A stretch of 64,000 bases of DNA from an uncultured Alistipes sp. (GTDB lineage Bacteria; Bacteroidota; Bacteroidia; Bacteroidales; Rikenellaceae): NCBI GenBank assembly GCA_900769445.1, contig CAAGGR010000097.1, positions 1 to 64,000 of the forward strand. Reading direction: 5' to 3'. This document shows, in pieces, positions 17,483 to 25,452 of this stretch (its first letter is position 1; each line of letters begins with the position of its first letter). The notes below the pieces were generated by a model. The model saw nothing but the letters and a program-made list of their open reading frames with translations. It did not search any database and had not been told where the DNA came from. The position numbers and the translations under genes are program-made.

Positions 17483-18505
17483 CTATTCTTCCAAAATAGA
17501 TGCCCCTCCATCGCTACTTGCAGCTATAGATATTGCGCGCTGGGTTGTATAATCAAACTCGTTTATTATATCTACGCTGTCGGCTGCGATGTAGATGTCT
17601 GGTGTTATGCCACCACTACCATATACCTCGCGACCACGTTTCAGCGTCTTGAAGATTAAGCTCGTATCACGAATGATAGAGTCGGGATGCATATAGCGAG
17701 TTGAGTCGCTATGATAGACACCGCTCATGCCTTTAGTGTATGGTCGCTGGATAGGTCGACCTGATGGGGTCTTATATCGAGCTGTAGTGATGCGTAGCCC
17801 CGAGCCATCTCGGAACACTATGTTCTTCTGGATTAGACCTTTGCCGTAGCTCGTACGACCTACGATAATACCTCTGTCGTGGTCTTGTATTGCCCCTGCA
17901 AATATCTCGCTTGCCGATGCTGTATTCTCGTTAATAACCACGACCAATGGCATCTCTCTTAGCGCACCAACACCACCACCACCACGCTTACAATCGTAGA
18001 CCACCTCGCGCTGTTTGCTCTCTGTAATTAGCATAACATCACCCTTGGAAAGAAAGAGTGATGAAAGGTCTAAGGCGGCTGTAACATAGCCACCGCCGTT
18101 ATCTCTAAGGTCGATAACGCAGCCCTTAATATCGCCTAACTCTATGTAGGCAGTATAAAACTCCGATGCTACGTTTTTTGTAAATGCCGAGATTTTGATA
18201 TAGCCTACGCTGTCTATGCGAGTGGCTATCACTGGTCGGTGTTCGTTATCCTTACCCCTGAGTCGACGGTTAGATGCCTCCATCTCCTCCTTTGTCAGGT
18301 ATTGCGAGTGTGGGTCGAGACCCCTTAGTGTGGCGCGGATAGCCTCTTCAACCAGAGGCTCAAGAGGCGTATCCTCCACGTAGTACTGTTCTATGAGTTC
18401 ATAAACCGCATTTAACTTCTTAGTCAGCTGTCGCTTTGTCTGCTGCGCCGATAACGAGGTGCAACATAGAGTTAAAGCAAGTAGTGAAATAAGAAGTCGT
18501 TTCAT
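17483..18505 (-). CDS. S41-family C-terminal processing peptidase lacking a PDZ domain
   Basis: 340 residues with a signal peptide (MKRLLISLLALTLCCTSLSA). The S41 core is intact: DLRDNGGGYV near 132, NENTASASEIFAGAIQDHDR with the nucleophile Ser199, and SYGKG with the general base Lys222. The N-terminal bundle (YYVEDTPLEPLVEEAIRATL, then LDPHSQYLTKEEM) runs almost directly into RPVIATRIDSVGYIKISAF; the PDZ domain of about 80-90 residues that CtpA-type enzymes carry here is missing. Third in an ettA-hisS-S41 cluster, 13 bases behind hisS. Periplasmic; substrates unknown. Confidence 0.85.
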   Translation of the reverse strand: MKRLLISLLALTLCCTSLSAQQTKRQLTKKLNAVYELIEQYYVEDTPLEPLVEEAIRATLRGLDPHSQYLTKEEMEASNRRLRGKDNEHRPVIATRIDSVGYIKISAFTKNVASEFYTAYIELGDIKGCVIDLRDNGGGYVTAALDLSSLFLSKGDVMLITESKQREVVYDCKRGGGGVGALREMPLVVVINENTASASEIFAGAIQDHDRGIIVGRTSYGKGLIQKNIVFRDGSGLRITTARYKTPSGRPIQRPYTKGMSGVYHSDSTRYMHPDSIIRDTSLIFKTLKRGREVYGSGGITPDIYIAADSVDIINEFDYTTQRAISIAASSDGGASILEE

Positions 18506-18518
18506 CCTTAAAATAAGG

Positions 18519-19862
18519 TTATTGTAATGCGCTTACAAGCTCTGCAAATGCCACCTCCGACTGCTCACCAGTGCGCATATTCTTAACGGTAGCTATGCCC
18601 TGTGCAAGCTCGTTAGAGCCGATGATAACAACATATGGAATACCGCGACGGTTGGCATACTCCATCTGCTTCTTCATCTTCGAACTCTCAGGATATATCT
18701 CCGCAGAAATCTCATGGTTGCGTAGCTCTGATAGTAGGCGCATAGATGCCTCCTCCTCTGCCTCGCCAAGATTTACAAACAAGACCTTGGTGGAGCAAGC
18801 TAACTCCTCGGGGAAGAGGTTTAGTCCGAGCATAACATCGTAGATGCGGTCTGCGCCAAACGAGATACCCACACCTGACATGCCCGACATGCCGAAGATG
18901 CCAGTGAGATCGTCGTAGCGACCACCACCCGAGATAGAGCCAATCTGATAGTCGTTGGCCTTAACCTCGAAGATAGCGCCTGTGTAGTAGTTCAAACCAC
19001 GAGCTAATGATAGGTCAAGTTCTGGGGTTAGGCCGATGCCTAACTTCTCGACGTTACCAAAGATTGTGCGCATCTCCTCGATACCCATCATACCAGTCTC
19101 CGAAGAGCCGATGACCTCGCTAAGTTTGGTGAGTTTCTCCTCGTTGGTGCCACTAAGCTCAAGTATAGGCTGAAGCTTTGCGATAGCCTCGTCATCGATG
19201 CCGCGCTCGCGCAACTCATTTTTGACGTTGTCCAAGCCAATCTTATCGAGCTTGTCGATAGCCACCGTGATATCAATCATCTTATCTGCATGGCCGATAG
19301 ACTCCGCAATGCCGAACAAGATTTTGCGATTGTTCATCTTGAGGGTTACCGAGATGCCGAGCTTCGAGAATACACGCGCTACTATATCTACCAACTCGAC
19401 CTCCGAGAGCAACGACTTAGAGCCGATGACATCTACGTCGCACTGGTAGAACTCGCGGTAGCGACCCTTCTGTGGGCGGTCAGCACGCCATACTGGCTGA
19501 ATCTGATAGCGCTTGAATGGGAACACAATCTCGTTCTGATGCTGTACGACATAGCGCGCAAATGGCACTGTAAGGTCGTAGCGTAGACCCTTTTCGCAAA
19601 TCTTAGATGCCTGACGTAGCTCCTCATCCGAGAGCTTTGCACCGTAGTCGCCAGAGTTTAGAATTTTGAATAGGAGCTTATCTCCCTCCTCGCCATATTT
19701 GCCGAGTAGGGTAGATAGATTCTCCATCGATGGTGTCTCAAGAGGTGCATAACCGAAGAGACGGAAGACACTCTTAATGGTGTCGAAGATATATGTACGG
19801 CGCATCATCTCCTCTGGAGAGAAGTCGCGCGTACCCTTTGGTATAGATGGTTTCTGTGCCAT
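18519..19862 (-). CDS. hisS: Histidyl-tRNA synthetase
   Basis: Charges tRNA-His. 447 residues, class II synthetase. [14 protein letters not shown] opens the protein, motif 2 ([20 protein letters not shown]) is near residue 117, the histidine signature [13 protein letters not shown] near 285, GGGRYDDL near 311, and a C-terminal anticodon-binding domain follows from ~355. It starts 3 bases after ettA stops and is followed by the S41 peptidase gene. Confidence 0.96.
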   Translation of the reverse strand: MAQKPSIPKGTRDFSPEEMMRRTYIFDTIKSVFRLFGYAPLETPSMENLSTLLGKYGEEGDKLLFKILNSGDYGAKLSDEELRQASKICEKGLRYDLTVPFARYVVQHQNEIVFPFKRYQIQPVWRADRPQKGRYREFYQCDVDVIGSKSLLSEVELVDIVARVFSKLGISVTLKMNNRKILFGIAESIGHADKMIDITVAIDKLDKIGLDNVKNELRERGIDDEAIAKLQPILELSGTNEEKLTKLSEVIGSSETGMMGIEEMRTIFGNVEKLGIGLTPELDLSLARGLNYYTGAIFEVKANDYQIGSISGGGRYDDLTGIFGMSGMSGVGISFGADRIYDVMLGLNLFPEELACSTKVLFVNLGEAEEEASMRLLSELRNHEISAEIYPESSKMKKQMEYANRRGIPYVVIIGSNELAQGIATVKNMRTGEQSEVAFAELVSALQ

Positions 19863-19865
19863 AGA

Positions 19866-21545
19866 CTACTGCTCTGCCAAAAGTTTCTTATACTTAACTC
19901 GCTTAGGGGTTGTGTCCTCGCCCTGAGCCTTCTTCCATGCCTCATACTCAGAGTATGTACCCTCGTAGAAGACTACCTTAGAGTCGCCCTCAAACGATAG
20001 GATATGGGTTGCGATACGGTCCAAGAACCAACGGTCGTGCGAGATAACAACAGCACAGCCAGCAAAGTTCTCCAAGCCCTCCTCCAAGGCACGAAGGGTA
20101 TTAACGTCGATATCGTTGGTAGGCTCATCGAGAAGCAATACGTTACCCTGCTCTTTAAGTGCAAGAGCGAGGTGTAGACGGTTGCGCTCACCACCCGACA
20201 ACACGCCACACTTCTTCTCCTGGTCTGCACCGTTGAAGTTGAAGCGACCTACATATGCACGAGCATTCACCTGACGGTTACCCAACTGGATAAGATCGGA
20301 GTTCTGCGAGATAACCTCATATACTGTCTTCTCAGGATCGATAGACTTGTGCTGCTGGTCTACATATGCCAACTTCACAGTAGGACCTACACGGAAGCTA
20401 CCAGATGTAGGCTCCTCCAAGCCCATAATCATACGAAATAGGGTGGTCTTACCAGTACCGTTAGCACCGATAACACCTACGATACCTGCTGGTGGCAACG
20501 AGAAATCGAGGTTTTCGTATAGCACACGGTCGCCAAAGGCTTTAGTTACGCCCTGCGCCTCGATAACGAGGTCTCCCAAACGTGGGCCGTTAGGGATGTA
20601 AATCTCGAGCTTCTCCTCGCGCTCCTTAGTATCGGCGTTCATCATCTTGTCGTATGCCGAAAGACGCGCCTTAGACTTAGCATGACGACCCGATGGCGAC
20701 ATACGTACCCACTCCAACTCTCGCTCGAGAGTCTTACGACGCTTGCTCTCCTGCTTCTCCTCCATTGCCATACGCTGTGTCTTCTGCTCCAGCCAGCCAG
20801 AGTAGTTGCCCTTCCATGGAATACCCTCGCCACGGTCAAGCTCCAAGATCCAGCCTGCTACGTTATCCAAGAAGTAACGGTCGTGGGTAACAGCGATAAC
20901 TGTACCCTTATACTGCTGAAGGTGCTGCTCCAACCAGTCGATACTCTCAGCGTCGAGGTGGTTGGTAGGCTCATCAAGAAGAAGAACATCTGGCTGCTGC
21001 AAGAGCAAACGGCACAATGCCACACGGCGACGCTCACCACCCGAAAGCACTGCTACGCTCTGGTCTGGATCTGGGCAACGCAAAGCATCCATCGCGCGCT
21101 CCAAGACGCTATCAAGCTCCCAGCCGTTAACCTGGTCAATCTTCTCGTATAGCTCGCCCTGACGCTCTACCAAACGTGCCATCTCGTCGTCATCCATAGG
21201 CTCGCAGAGCTTCATGTTGATATCCTCGTACTCCTTAAGAAGTGCTACTGTAGATGCTGCACCCTCCTCTACAATCTCTTTTACGGTCTTTGTAGGGTCG
21301 AGCTGTGGCTCCTGCTCGAGGTAACCAACGCTGTAGCCAGGAGAGAATACCACCTCACCCTGGAAGCTCTTGTCGATACCTGCGATAATCTTCATAAGTG
21401 TAGACTTACCCGAGCCATTAAGACCGATGATACCAATCTTTGCACCGTAGAAGAACGACAGGTAGATGTTGTTCAAAATTTTCTTGTTGTTGTTAAGCAC
21501 CTTGCTAACACCAACCATCGAAAATATAATTTTCTCGTCTGCCAT
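19866..21545 (-). CDS. ettA: Energy-dependent translational throttle protein EttA (ABC-F)
   Basis: A ribosome-binding ABC-F ATPase that gates the first elongation steps according to ADP/ATP. The ATG at 21545 gives 559 residues, the usual EttA length; the longer reading to 21596 would pass through the promoter. Two ABC domains: GLNGSGKST, LSGGERRRVALC, LLLDEPTNHLD; and GANGTGKTT, LSGGERNRLHLA, LLLDEPTNDID, with the linker (P-site tRNA motif) between. No membrane domain. It leads the ettA-hisS-S41 operon. Confidence 0.92.
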   Translation of the reverse strand: MADEKIIFSMVGVSKVLNNNKKILNNIYLSFFYGAKIGIIGLNGSGKSTLMKIIAGIDKSFQGEVVFSPGYSVGYLEQEPQLDPTKTVKEIVEEGAASTVALLKEYEDINMKLCEPMDDDEMARLVERQGELYEKIDQVNGWELDSVLERAMDALRCPDPDQSVAVLSGGERRRVALCRLLLQQPDVLLLDEPTNHLDAESIDWLEQHLQQYKGTVIAVTHDRYFLDNVAGWILELDRGEGIPWKGNYSGWLEQKTQRMAMEEKQESKRRKTLERELEWVRMSPSGRHAKSKARLSAYDKMMNADTKEREEKLEIYIPNGPRLGDLVIEAQGVTKAFGDRVLYENLDFSLPPAGIVGVIGANGTGKTTLFRMIMGLEEPTSGSFRVGPTVKLAYVDQQHKSIDPEKTVYEVISQNSDLIQLGNRQVNARAYVGRFNFNGADQEKKCGVLSGGERNRLHLALALKEQGNVLLLDEPTNDIDVNTLRALEEGLENFAGCAVVISHDRWFLDRIATHILSFEGDSKVVFYEGTYSEYEAWKKAQGEDTTPKRVKYKKLLAEQ

Positions 21546-21581
21546 AATATATTGTTTTTTTATATGTTGCGTATAATCGCG

Positions 21582-21612
21582 CAAATATACGAACAATTAT
21601 CCACAATACCAA
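21582..21612 (-). promoter_or_regulatory. ettA operon promoter
   Basis: Minus-strand TTG (21612-21610), 20 bases, then TATATTTG (21589-21582), a perfect TAnnTTTG, about 37 bases before the ATG at 21545. Confidence 0.7.
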
Positions 21613-21659
21613 TATATAATAGAGACTCTCTAAGGGGTAGTGCGTAAAAATGTTGTTTA

Positions 21660-21692
21660 TTTGTTCTAATTGTAAAATATTTTGTATATTTG
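21660..21692 (+). promoter_or_regulatory. Promoter of the small secreted protein gene
   Basis: TTTG (21660-21663), 21 bases, then TATATTTG (21685-21692). This gives a leader of about 110 bases before the ATG at 21810; the leader holds a 28-codon open frame from 21710, probably chance. Confidence 0.7.
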
Positions 21693-21809
21693 TGATACAA
21701 ACAATTATCAATGAGAGCGATATGTAGACCACAGGGTTTATACCATCTCCCACTCTTAATTTCACAACCACCGTATTGGAGATGTTGCGGTACATAAACA
21801 CTACTAACA

Positions 21810-22196
21810 ATGAAAAAGTTTTTTATTGCCTTTTTCTTGATTATGTGCGCATTTGGCGCATCAGCACAGGAGACTAAGACCACCTATTGCGATATCTATG
21901 TACGTGGTGGCGCTAAAAATCAGAAGGTTACCATTATGTATTGCCACAAGATTTTCAATCTTAACAATGCAAATATGGCTGAGGCTCTTGATATTCTTGG
22001 CAATGACGGTTGGGTATTGGATCAGGTCGTTCCAGTACAGCGTATGCCATTTTTATATGTTCCTTTGTTCTCAGTAACACGCCACAAGGTTCATTTGATC
22101 ATGAAGAAGGAGTTTGTCGAGGGTGAAAACCCATTCTCGCTCTTTACCGACAATCGTCGTTCAGATATTAGAAAGTCTGGCACTTTGCACAGATAA
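21810..22196 (+). CDS. Small secreted protein, DUF4177-like
   Basis: 128 residues with a signal peptide (MKKFFIAFFLIMCAFGASAQ). The centre (NMAEALDILGNDGWVLDQVV) resembles the DUF4177 motif, in which a helix precedes a conserved GW and a strand. No function is known. Monocistronic, with a strong promoter (21660-21692) and its own terminator (22219-22246). Confidence 0.65.
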   Translation: MKKFFIAFFLIMCAFGASAQETKTTYCDIYVRGGAKNQKVTIMYCHKIFNLNNANMAEALDILGNDGWVLDQVVPVQRMPFLYVPLFSVTRHKVHLIMKKEFVEGENPFSLFTDNRRSDIRKSGTLHR

Positions 22197-22218
22197 TTCT
22201 GTTGTATAGTAAGTTATA

Positions 22219-22246
22219 GGGCGTTCCGTAGAGGATGCCCTTTTTT
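22219..22246 (+). terminator. Terminator of the small secreted protein gene
   Basis: GGGCGTTCC and GGATGCCC form a GC-rich stem with one bulge around a 5-base loop, followed by a run of six T (22241-22246). It lies about 22 bases past the stop. Confidence 0.8.
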
Positions 22247-22313
22247 ATTTATTGTTTGGTCTCTCTTTTGCACATCATCTTGATATGGTTTAACTTATTA
22301 AAACTCGATTAGG

Positions 22314-22895
22314 ATGAAAAATACTTTGAAAGGTACGCTTACCGAGGAGAACTTGCTGAAGGCGTTTGCGGGCGAGAGCCAGGCACGAAATCGTTATACC
22401 TACTTCGCATCGCAGGCTAAGAAGGATGGCTATGAGCAGATAGCTGCAGTGTTCGATATCACTGCCGACCAAGAGAAGGAGCATGCCAAGCGCTTCTTCA
22501 AATATCTTGAGGGCGGTATGGCTACAATACACAATGCCTCATACCCTGCGGGTATCATCGGCACAACAGAGCATAATCTTATCGAGGCGGCCAATGGTGA
22601 ACATGAGGAGTGGGAGGTGTTGTACGCCTCGTTTGCTGAGACAGCACACGCCGAGGGCTTTCAGAAGATAGCGCTGACGTTTAAGCATGTTGCCGAGGTG
22701 GAGAAGGAGCATGAGCGTCGCTACCTTAAGCTTTTGAGCCGCCTTACCGATGGAGACTTCTTTAGACGTGATGGCGAGATAGTATGGCAGTGTCGCAACT
22801 GTGGCTATATCATCAAGGCAAGCAGCGCCCCAAAGCTTTGCCCATCGTGCGAGCATCCGCAGGCTTACTTTGAACCGTTTGCAGATAATTACTAA
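22314..22895 (+). CDS. rbr: Rubrerythrin
   Basis: A cytoplasmic peroxidase of anaerobes that reduces hydrogen peroxide using rubredoxin or NADH-linked electrons. 193 residues. The ferritin-like four-helix bundle has diiron ligands in AFAGES (Glu21), EKEH (Glu54-His57) and EKEH (Glu130-His133). The C-terminal rubredoxin-like domain has CRNC (160/163) and CPSC (176/179). The palindromic element 22898-23020 begins just behind its stop, then a terminator. Confidence 0.95.
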   Translation: MKNTLKGTLTEENLLKAFAGESQARNRYTYFASQAKKDGYEQIAAVFDITADQEKEHAKRFFKYLEGGMATIHNASYPAGIIGTTEHNLIEAANGEHEEWEVLYASFAETAHAEGFQKIALTFKHVAEVEKEHERRYLKLLSRLTDGDFFRRDGEIVWQCRNCGYIIKASSAPKLCPSCEHPQAYFEPFADNY

Positions 22896-22897
22896 TT

Positions 22898-23020
22898 AGA
22901 GAGTGAATAAAAAGTGTATTTTGTCGTTACGCTTGCCCTCAAAATGCTCATTTACGCTTAAGTAAACTCCGCTTTTTCGGGCTTCGCAAGCCTAAAACTA
23001 CATCTTTTTATTCACTCTCT
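22898..23020. repeat. Palindromic intergenic element, full-length copy
   Basis: 123 bp with perfect 17-bp terminal inverted repeats: AGAGAGTGAATAAAAAG at 22898-22914 and its complement at 23004-23020. Inner arms also pair (CTTGCCC.. near 22932 with GGGCTTCGCAAG near 22979), and the centre is TTTACGCTTAAGTAAA at 22951-22966. The whole element can fold into one long hairpin, like a MITE or REP element, and carries no gene. The core is shared with 832-939, and a shortened copy is at 46605-46651. Confidence 0.8.
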
Positions 23021-23027
23021 TAGGTCT

Positions 23028-23062
23028 GGGGCTGGCTATCTTACCGAAAGTCAGCCCCTTTT
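23028..23062 (+). terminator. Terminator of rubrerythrin
   Basis: GGGGCTGGCT (23028-23037) pairs with AGTCAGCCCC (23049-23058) with one mismatch and is followed by TTTT. It lies 8 bases after the palindromic element. The stem is nearly the same as that of the terminator at 46661. Confidence 0.8.
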
Positions 23063-23070
23063 CTCTGTGC

Positions 23071-23523
23071 TTAAATATTTATCAGCGAGGTGGCATCGCT
23101 GAGGGATAGATTGTGTCCTGTGAGGCGTATTACTATGCCGTCGATTTCACTTATTGCAACGATGATATACTCTTCTATTGTCTCCGTCAGGCCTGTTTCG
23201 TCGGATATATATTGGCGCTTTACGCTGTAGATTTTGACATCTGTACCATCGCTATTTACCGCCATTACAACTTTGTAATAATCGAGGAAACTATCCAAGT
23301 CTTCTTTGAGTGTTGGTATAAGTTCTGGGTTTTCCACAGAAATCGCCTGCATAGACTCAATGCCCGAGGCGGAGTACATATGTTTAAGCATCTCCTTTGA
23401 GAGTACTACCGTTGAACAATTCATCTGTCCGGAGTACTTCTTTATAAGGGGCGCTAAATGATCTGTCTGTGCCGTAGCTACTATCGGCAAACATAGCATT
23501 ATTAGCAATATAAGCCGTTTCAT
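23071..23523 (-). CDS. DUF4252 protein, secreted
   Basis: 150 residues with a signal peptide (MKRLILLIMLCLPIVATAQ). The body fits DUF4252: LIKKYSGQMNCSTVVLSKEM, LDSFLDYYKVVM and a C-terminal IDGIVIRLTGHNLSLSDA. Function is unknown; the family typically accompanies ECF sigma/anti-sigma pairs in Bacteroidetes. Last in the operon sigma - anti-sigma-like - barrel - DUF4252, 18 bases after the barrel gene. Confidence 0.78.
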   Translation of the reverse strand: MKRLILLIMLCLPIVATAQTDHLAPLIKKYSGQMNCSTVVLSKEMLKHMYSASGIESMQAISVENPELIPTLKEDLDSFLDYYKVVMAVNSDGTDVKIYSVKRQYISDETGLTETIEEYIIVAISEIDGIVIRLTGHNLSLSDATSLINI

Positions 23524-23541
23524 ATAAAGTTTGAGTTTGTG

Positions 23542-24363
23542 TTAGAAATTAAGTCCGATACCTGCCGATACTCTCTGTCCACGAGGTCCTGTCTTTGCCT
23601 TAAACATCTCCATAGGAGCCCAGTTTACAAAGCCGTAGAAGGAGTTTGTACCGACATGCAATGTGGCGCCAAGTTGTATTGGCTGGAGGGTAACGGTCTC
23701 ATCCTTGTACACAATCTTAGGCTCCTTTTGTTTTAAACGAGTGCCAATAAGTACGTCGAGGTTTACTCCCATAGCGATAAAGAATTTATGCTTGTATGAG
23801 TAGTTTAGCAACGCAGGCATGTGTAGGTATCGTGCCATAAGTTTCGATTTCGTAACACTGCTATCCAATGTGATTGGGTACATCGTGCCATCGCTATAAC
23901 GCATCGAGTAGTTGCCAGCGAATACATAGTTCTCCCATGCAATACCGACACCCATATCGACACTTAACGACCCCTTTTTATTTAGACGGAAATTCTCGGT
24001 AAAGATGTTGAGTGCAACATATGTCGACTTTTTATTGCCAAATTTCATCATCTCGGCCTCCTCAGGAGTATACATAGAGTAGTCAGTATTATACATTGAG
24101 TTGATACCAATCTCGATAGCTCCAAGTGCAGGTATTGTAGCATAGCTTTTTTGTTCGTTCTGTTGTTCGGTAGTCTCGGGTTCTGTGGTCATCTGGAACT
24201 CCTTACCTCCAATCTTGAACTTAATCGTCTCATCGTTGATGATGGTTATTCTATTCTCACCGGTCTTATCCAAGATAATAGTGTTGTCGTTAGCAATCTC
24301 CTGAGCGTGTAGCGTTGCTATGCTCGCCATTAGAATTGTTAGGGTAGTAAATAATCTCTTCAT
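23542..24363 (-). CDS. Outer-membrane beta-barrel protein in the ECF sigma operon
   Basis: 273 residues with a signal peptide (MKRLFTTLTILMASIATLHAQ), a short periplasmic segment (~20-60) and then predicted strands such as NKKSTYVALNIFTENFRL and LSVDMGVGIAWENYVFAGNY, ending in VSAGIGLNF with a terminal phenylalanine. No specific family is recognised. It starts two bases after the anti-sigma-like gene stops. Confidence 0.7.
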   Translation of the reverse strand: MKRLFTTLTILMASIATLHAQEIANDNTIILDKTGENRITIINDETIKFKIGGKEFQMTTEPETTEQQNEQKSYATIPALGAIEIGINSMYNTDYSMYTPEEAEMMKFGNKKSTYVALNIFTENFRLNKKGSLSVDMGVGIAWENYVFAGNYSMRYSDGTMYPITLDSSVTKSKLMARYLHMPALLNYSYKHKFFIAMGVNLDVLIGTRLKQKEPKIVYKDETVTLQPIQLGATLHVGTNSFYGFVNWAPMEMFKAKTGPRGQRVSAGIGLNF

Positions 24364-24365
24364 AG

Positions 24366-24821
24366 CTATTTTGTTTTAAGTAAATTGACTTTGTCTATTC
24401 TTGCCATAGCAAGGTTTACGTTTTGATTCATATTGCCGAGTATTCTGCGCATCTCATCCTCCGCCTTTTGCGGGTCATCGACCCTTGCACCATCGACATA
24501 GCAGATGATCATCGGCTCGGCGGGGAGTGTGGTGCTGGTCATTGTGCGCGTTACGATGACTATGCCTGCAACCACACAAGCAGTAGCAACGGCAACTCGT
24601 CGAAGTAGCGATAGGGTTATACCTCGCTTGCGAGGTTTCGGTTGCGGAGCTTTTACCTCCTTAAGTAGTCCCATGGACTCGAACATGGCCTTAACTGCGC
24701 GATGCTCATCAGTAAGAGTCTCTGTGGTGGCGAGATATGAGGCAATCTCCCTCTCCTCCGCGAGCGATGTCTCGCCCTCGAAATACTTGTCGATAAGTCT
24801 ATTAATCTCTGTTAACTCCAT
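24366..24821 (-). CDS. Putative membrane anti-sigma factor
   Basis: 151 residues. The N-terminal region (EINRLIDKYFEGETSLAEER) resembles the short cytoplasmic zinc-less anti-sigma helices common in Bacteroidetes; one transmembrane helix follows near 72-90 (VAVATACVVAGIVIVTRT), then a small periplasmic domain. It overlaps the sigma gene by 20 bases, strong evidence for a regulatory pair. The usual FecR periplasmic domain is absent. The function is inferred from context. Confidence 0.65.
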   Translation of the reverse strand: MELTEINRLIDKYFEGETSLAEEREIASYLATTETLTDEHRAVKAMFESMGLLKEVKAPQPKPRKRGITLSLLRRVAVATACVVAGIVIVTRTMTSTTLPAEPMIICYVDGARVDDPQKAEDEMRRILGNMNQNVNLAMARIDKVNLLKTK

Positions 24822-25314
24822 AATTCAAAGCTTTTGTTACACACTCTCTAACACTATTACGCGCCCTCGAGAGATTCATTCTTACACTTGTGCTATCGCA
24901 TTCTAATACTTCAGCAATCTCCTCTATCTCGTACCCCTCCACATCTCGAAGATGTATTGCCAGTCGCTGCTTCTCTGGTAGCGAGGCTATAGCCCGCTGT
25001 GTTATGCTTGTGATATCTGATAGTTCTGTCGATATACTCGTGGTGTTAGTTATTATCTCTTCGTTTATTGCGAAGGTTTGTCGCCTTATCCTTCTTCGCT
25101 CCCTATCTATAGCTAAGTTGTGTGCGATACGACATATATAGGCTTTAGGATGGGAGCTGCTTAGCACTTTGTCTCTTGCCCTCCAGACTCGCTCGAAGAC
25201 ATCCTGCACGATATCCTCCGCCTCGATGCTATCGCCACATATATTAAATGTAAGGCGATAGAGCGTGTCTCGGTGCTCAGAGAAGAACTCTATATATTGT
25301 GCTTCGGTCTTCAA
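24802..25314 (-). CDS. ECF-type RNA polymerase sigma factor
   Basis: 170 residues, sigma-70 regions 2 and 4. Region 2 is around ICGDSIEAEDIVQDVFERVW with PKAYICRIAHNLAIDRERRR; region 4 is LPEKQRLAIHLRDVEGYEIE, then IAEVLECDSTSVRMNLSRAR as the helix-turn-helix. It lacks a SusC/SusD partner nearby, so it probably controls its own operon (anti-sigma, barrel, DUF4252) and possibly other envelope genes. Confidence 0.9.
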   Translation of the reverse strand: MKTEAQYIEFFSEHRDTLYRLTFNICGDSIEAEDIVQDVFERVWRARDKVLSSSHPKAYICRIAHNLAIDRERRRIRRQTFAINEEIITNTTSISTELSDITSITQRAIASLPEKQRLAIHLRDVEGYEIEEIAEVLECDSTSVRMNLSRARNSVRECVTKALNYGVNRD

Positions 25315-25452
25315 ATTTTGCGTTTTATTGGTTGGTTTCTACATATATAACGATGAAGCCATATCAAATGTAACATCACGACACGTAAAATTACAAAAAA
25401 AAATGGCAACCCTACGAAAGGATTGCCAAATAATTTGATAAAAATTTATCCC

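Noticed and set aside
21710..21796. A 28-codon upstream frame in the leader of the small secreted gene as a leader peptide
   Set aside because: No regulatory hairpin or amino-acid run supports it.
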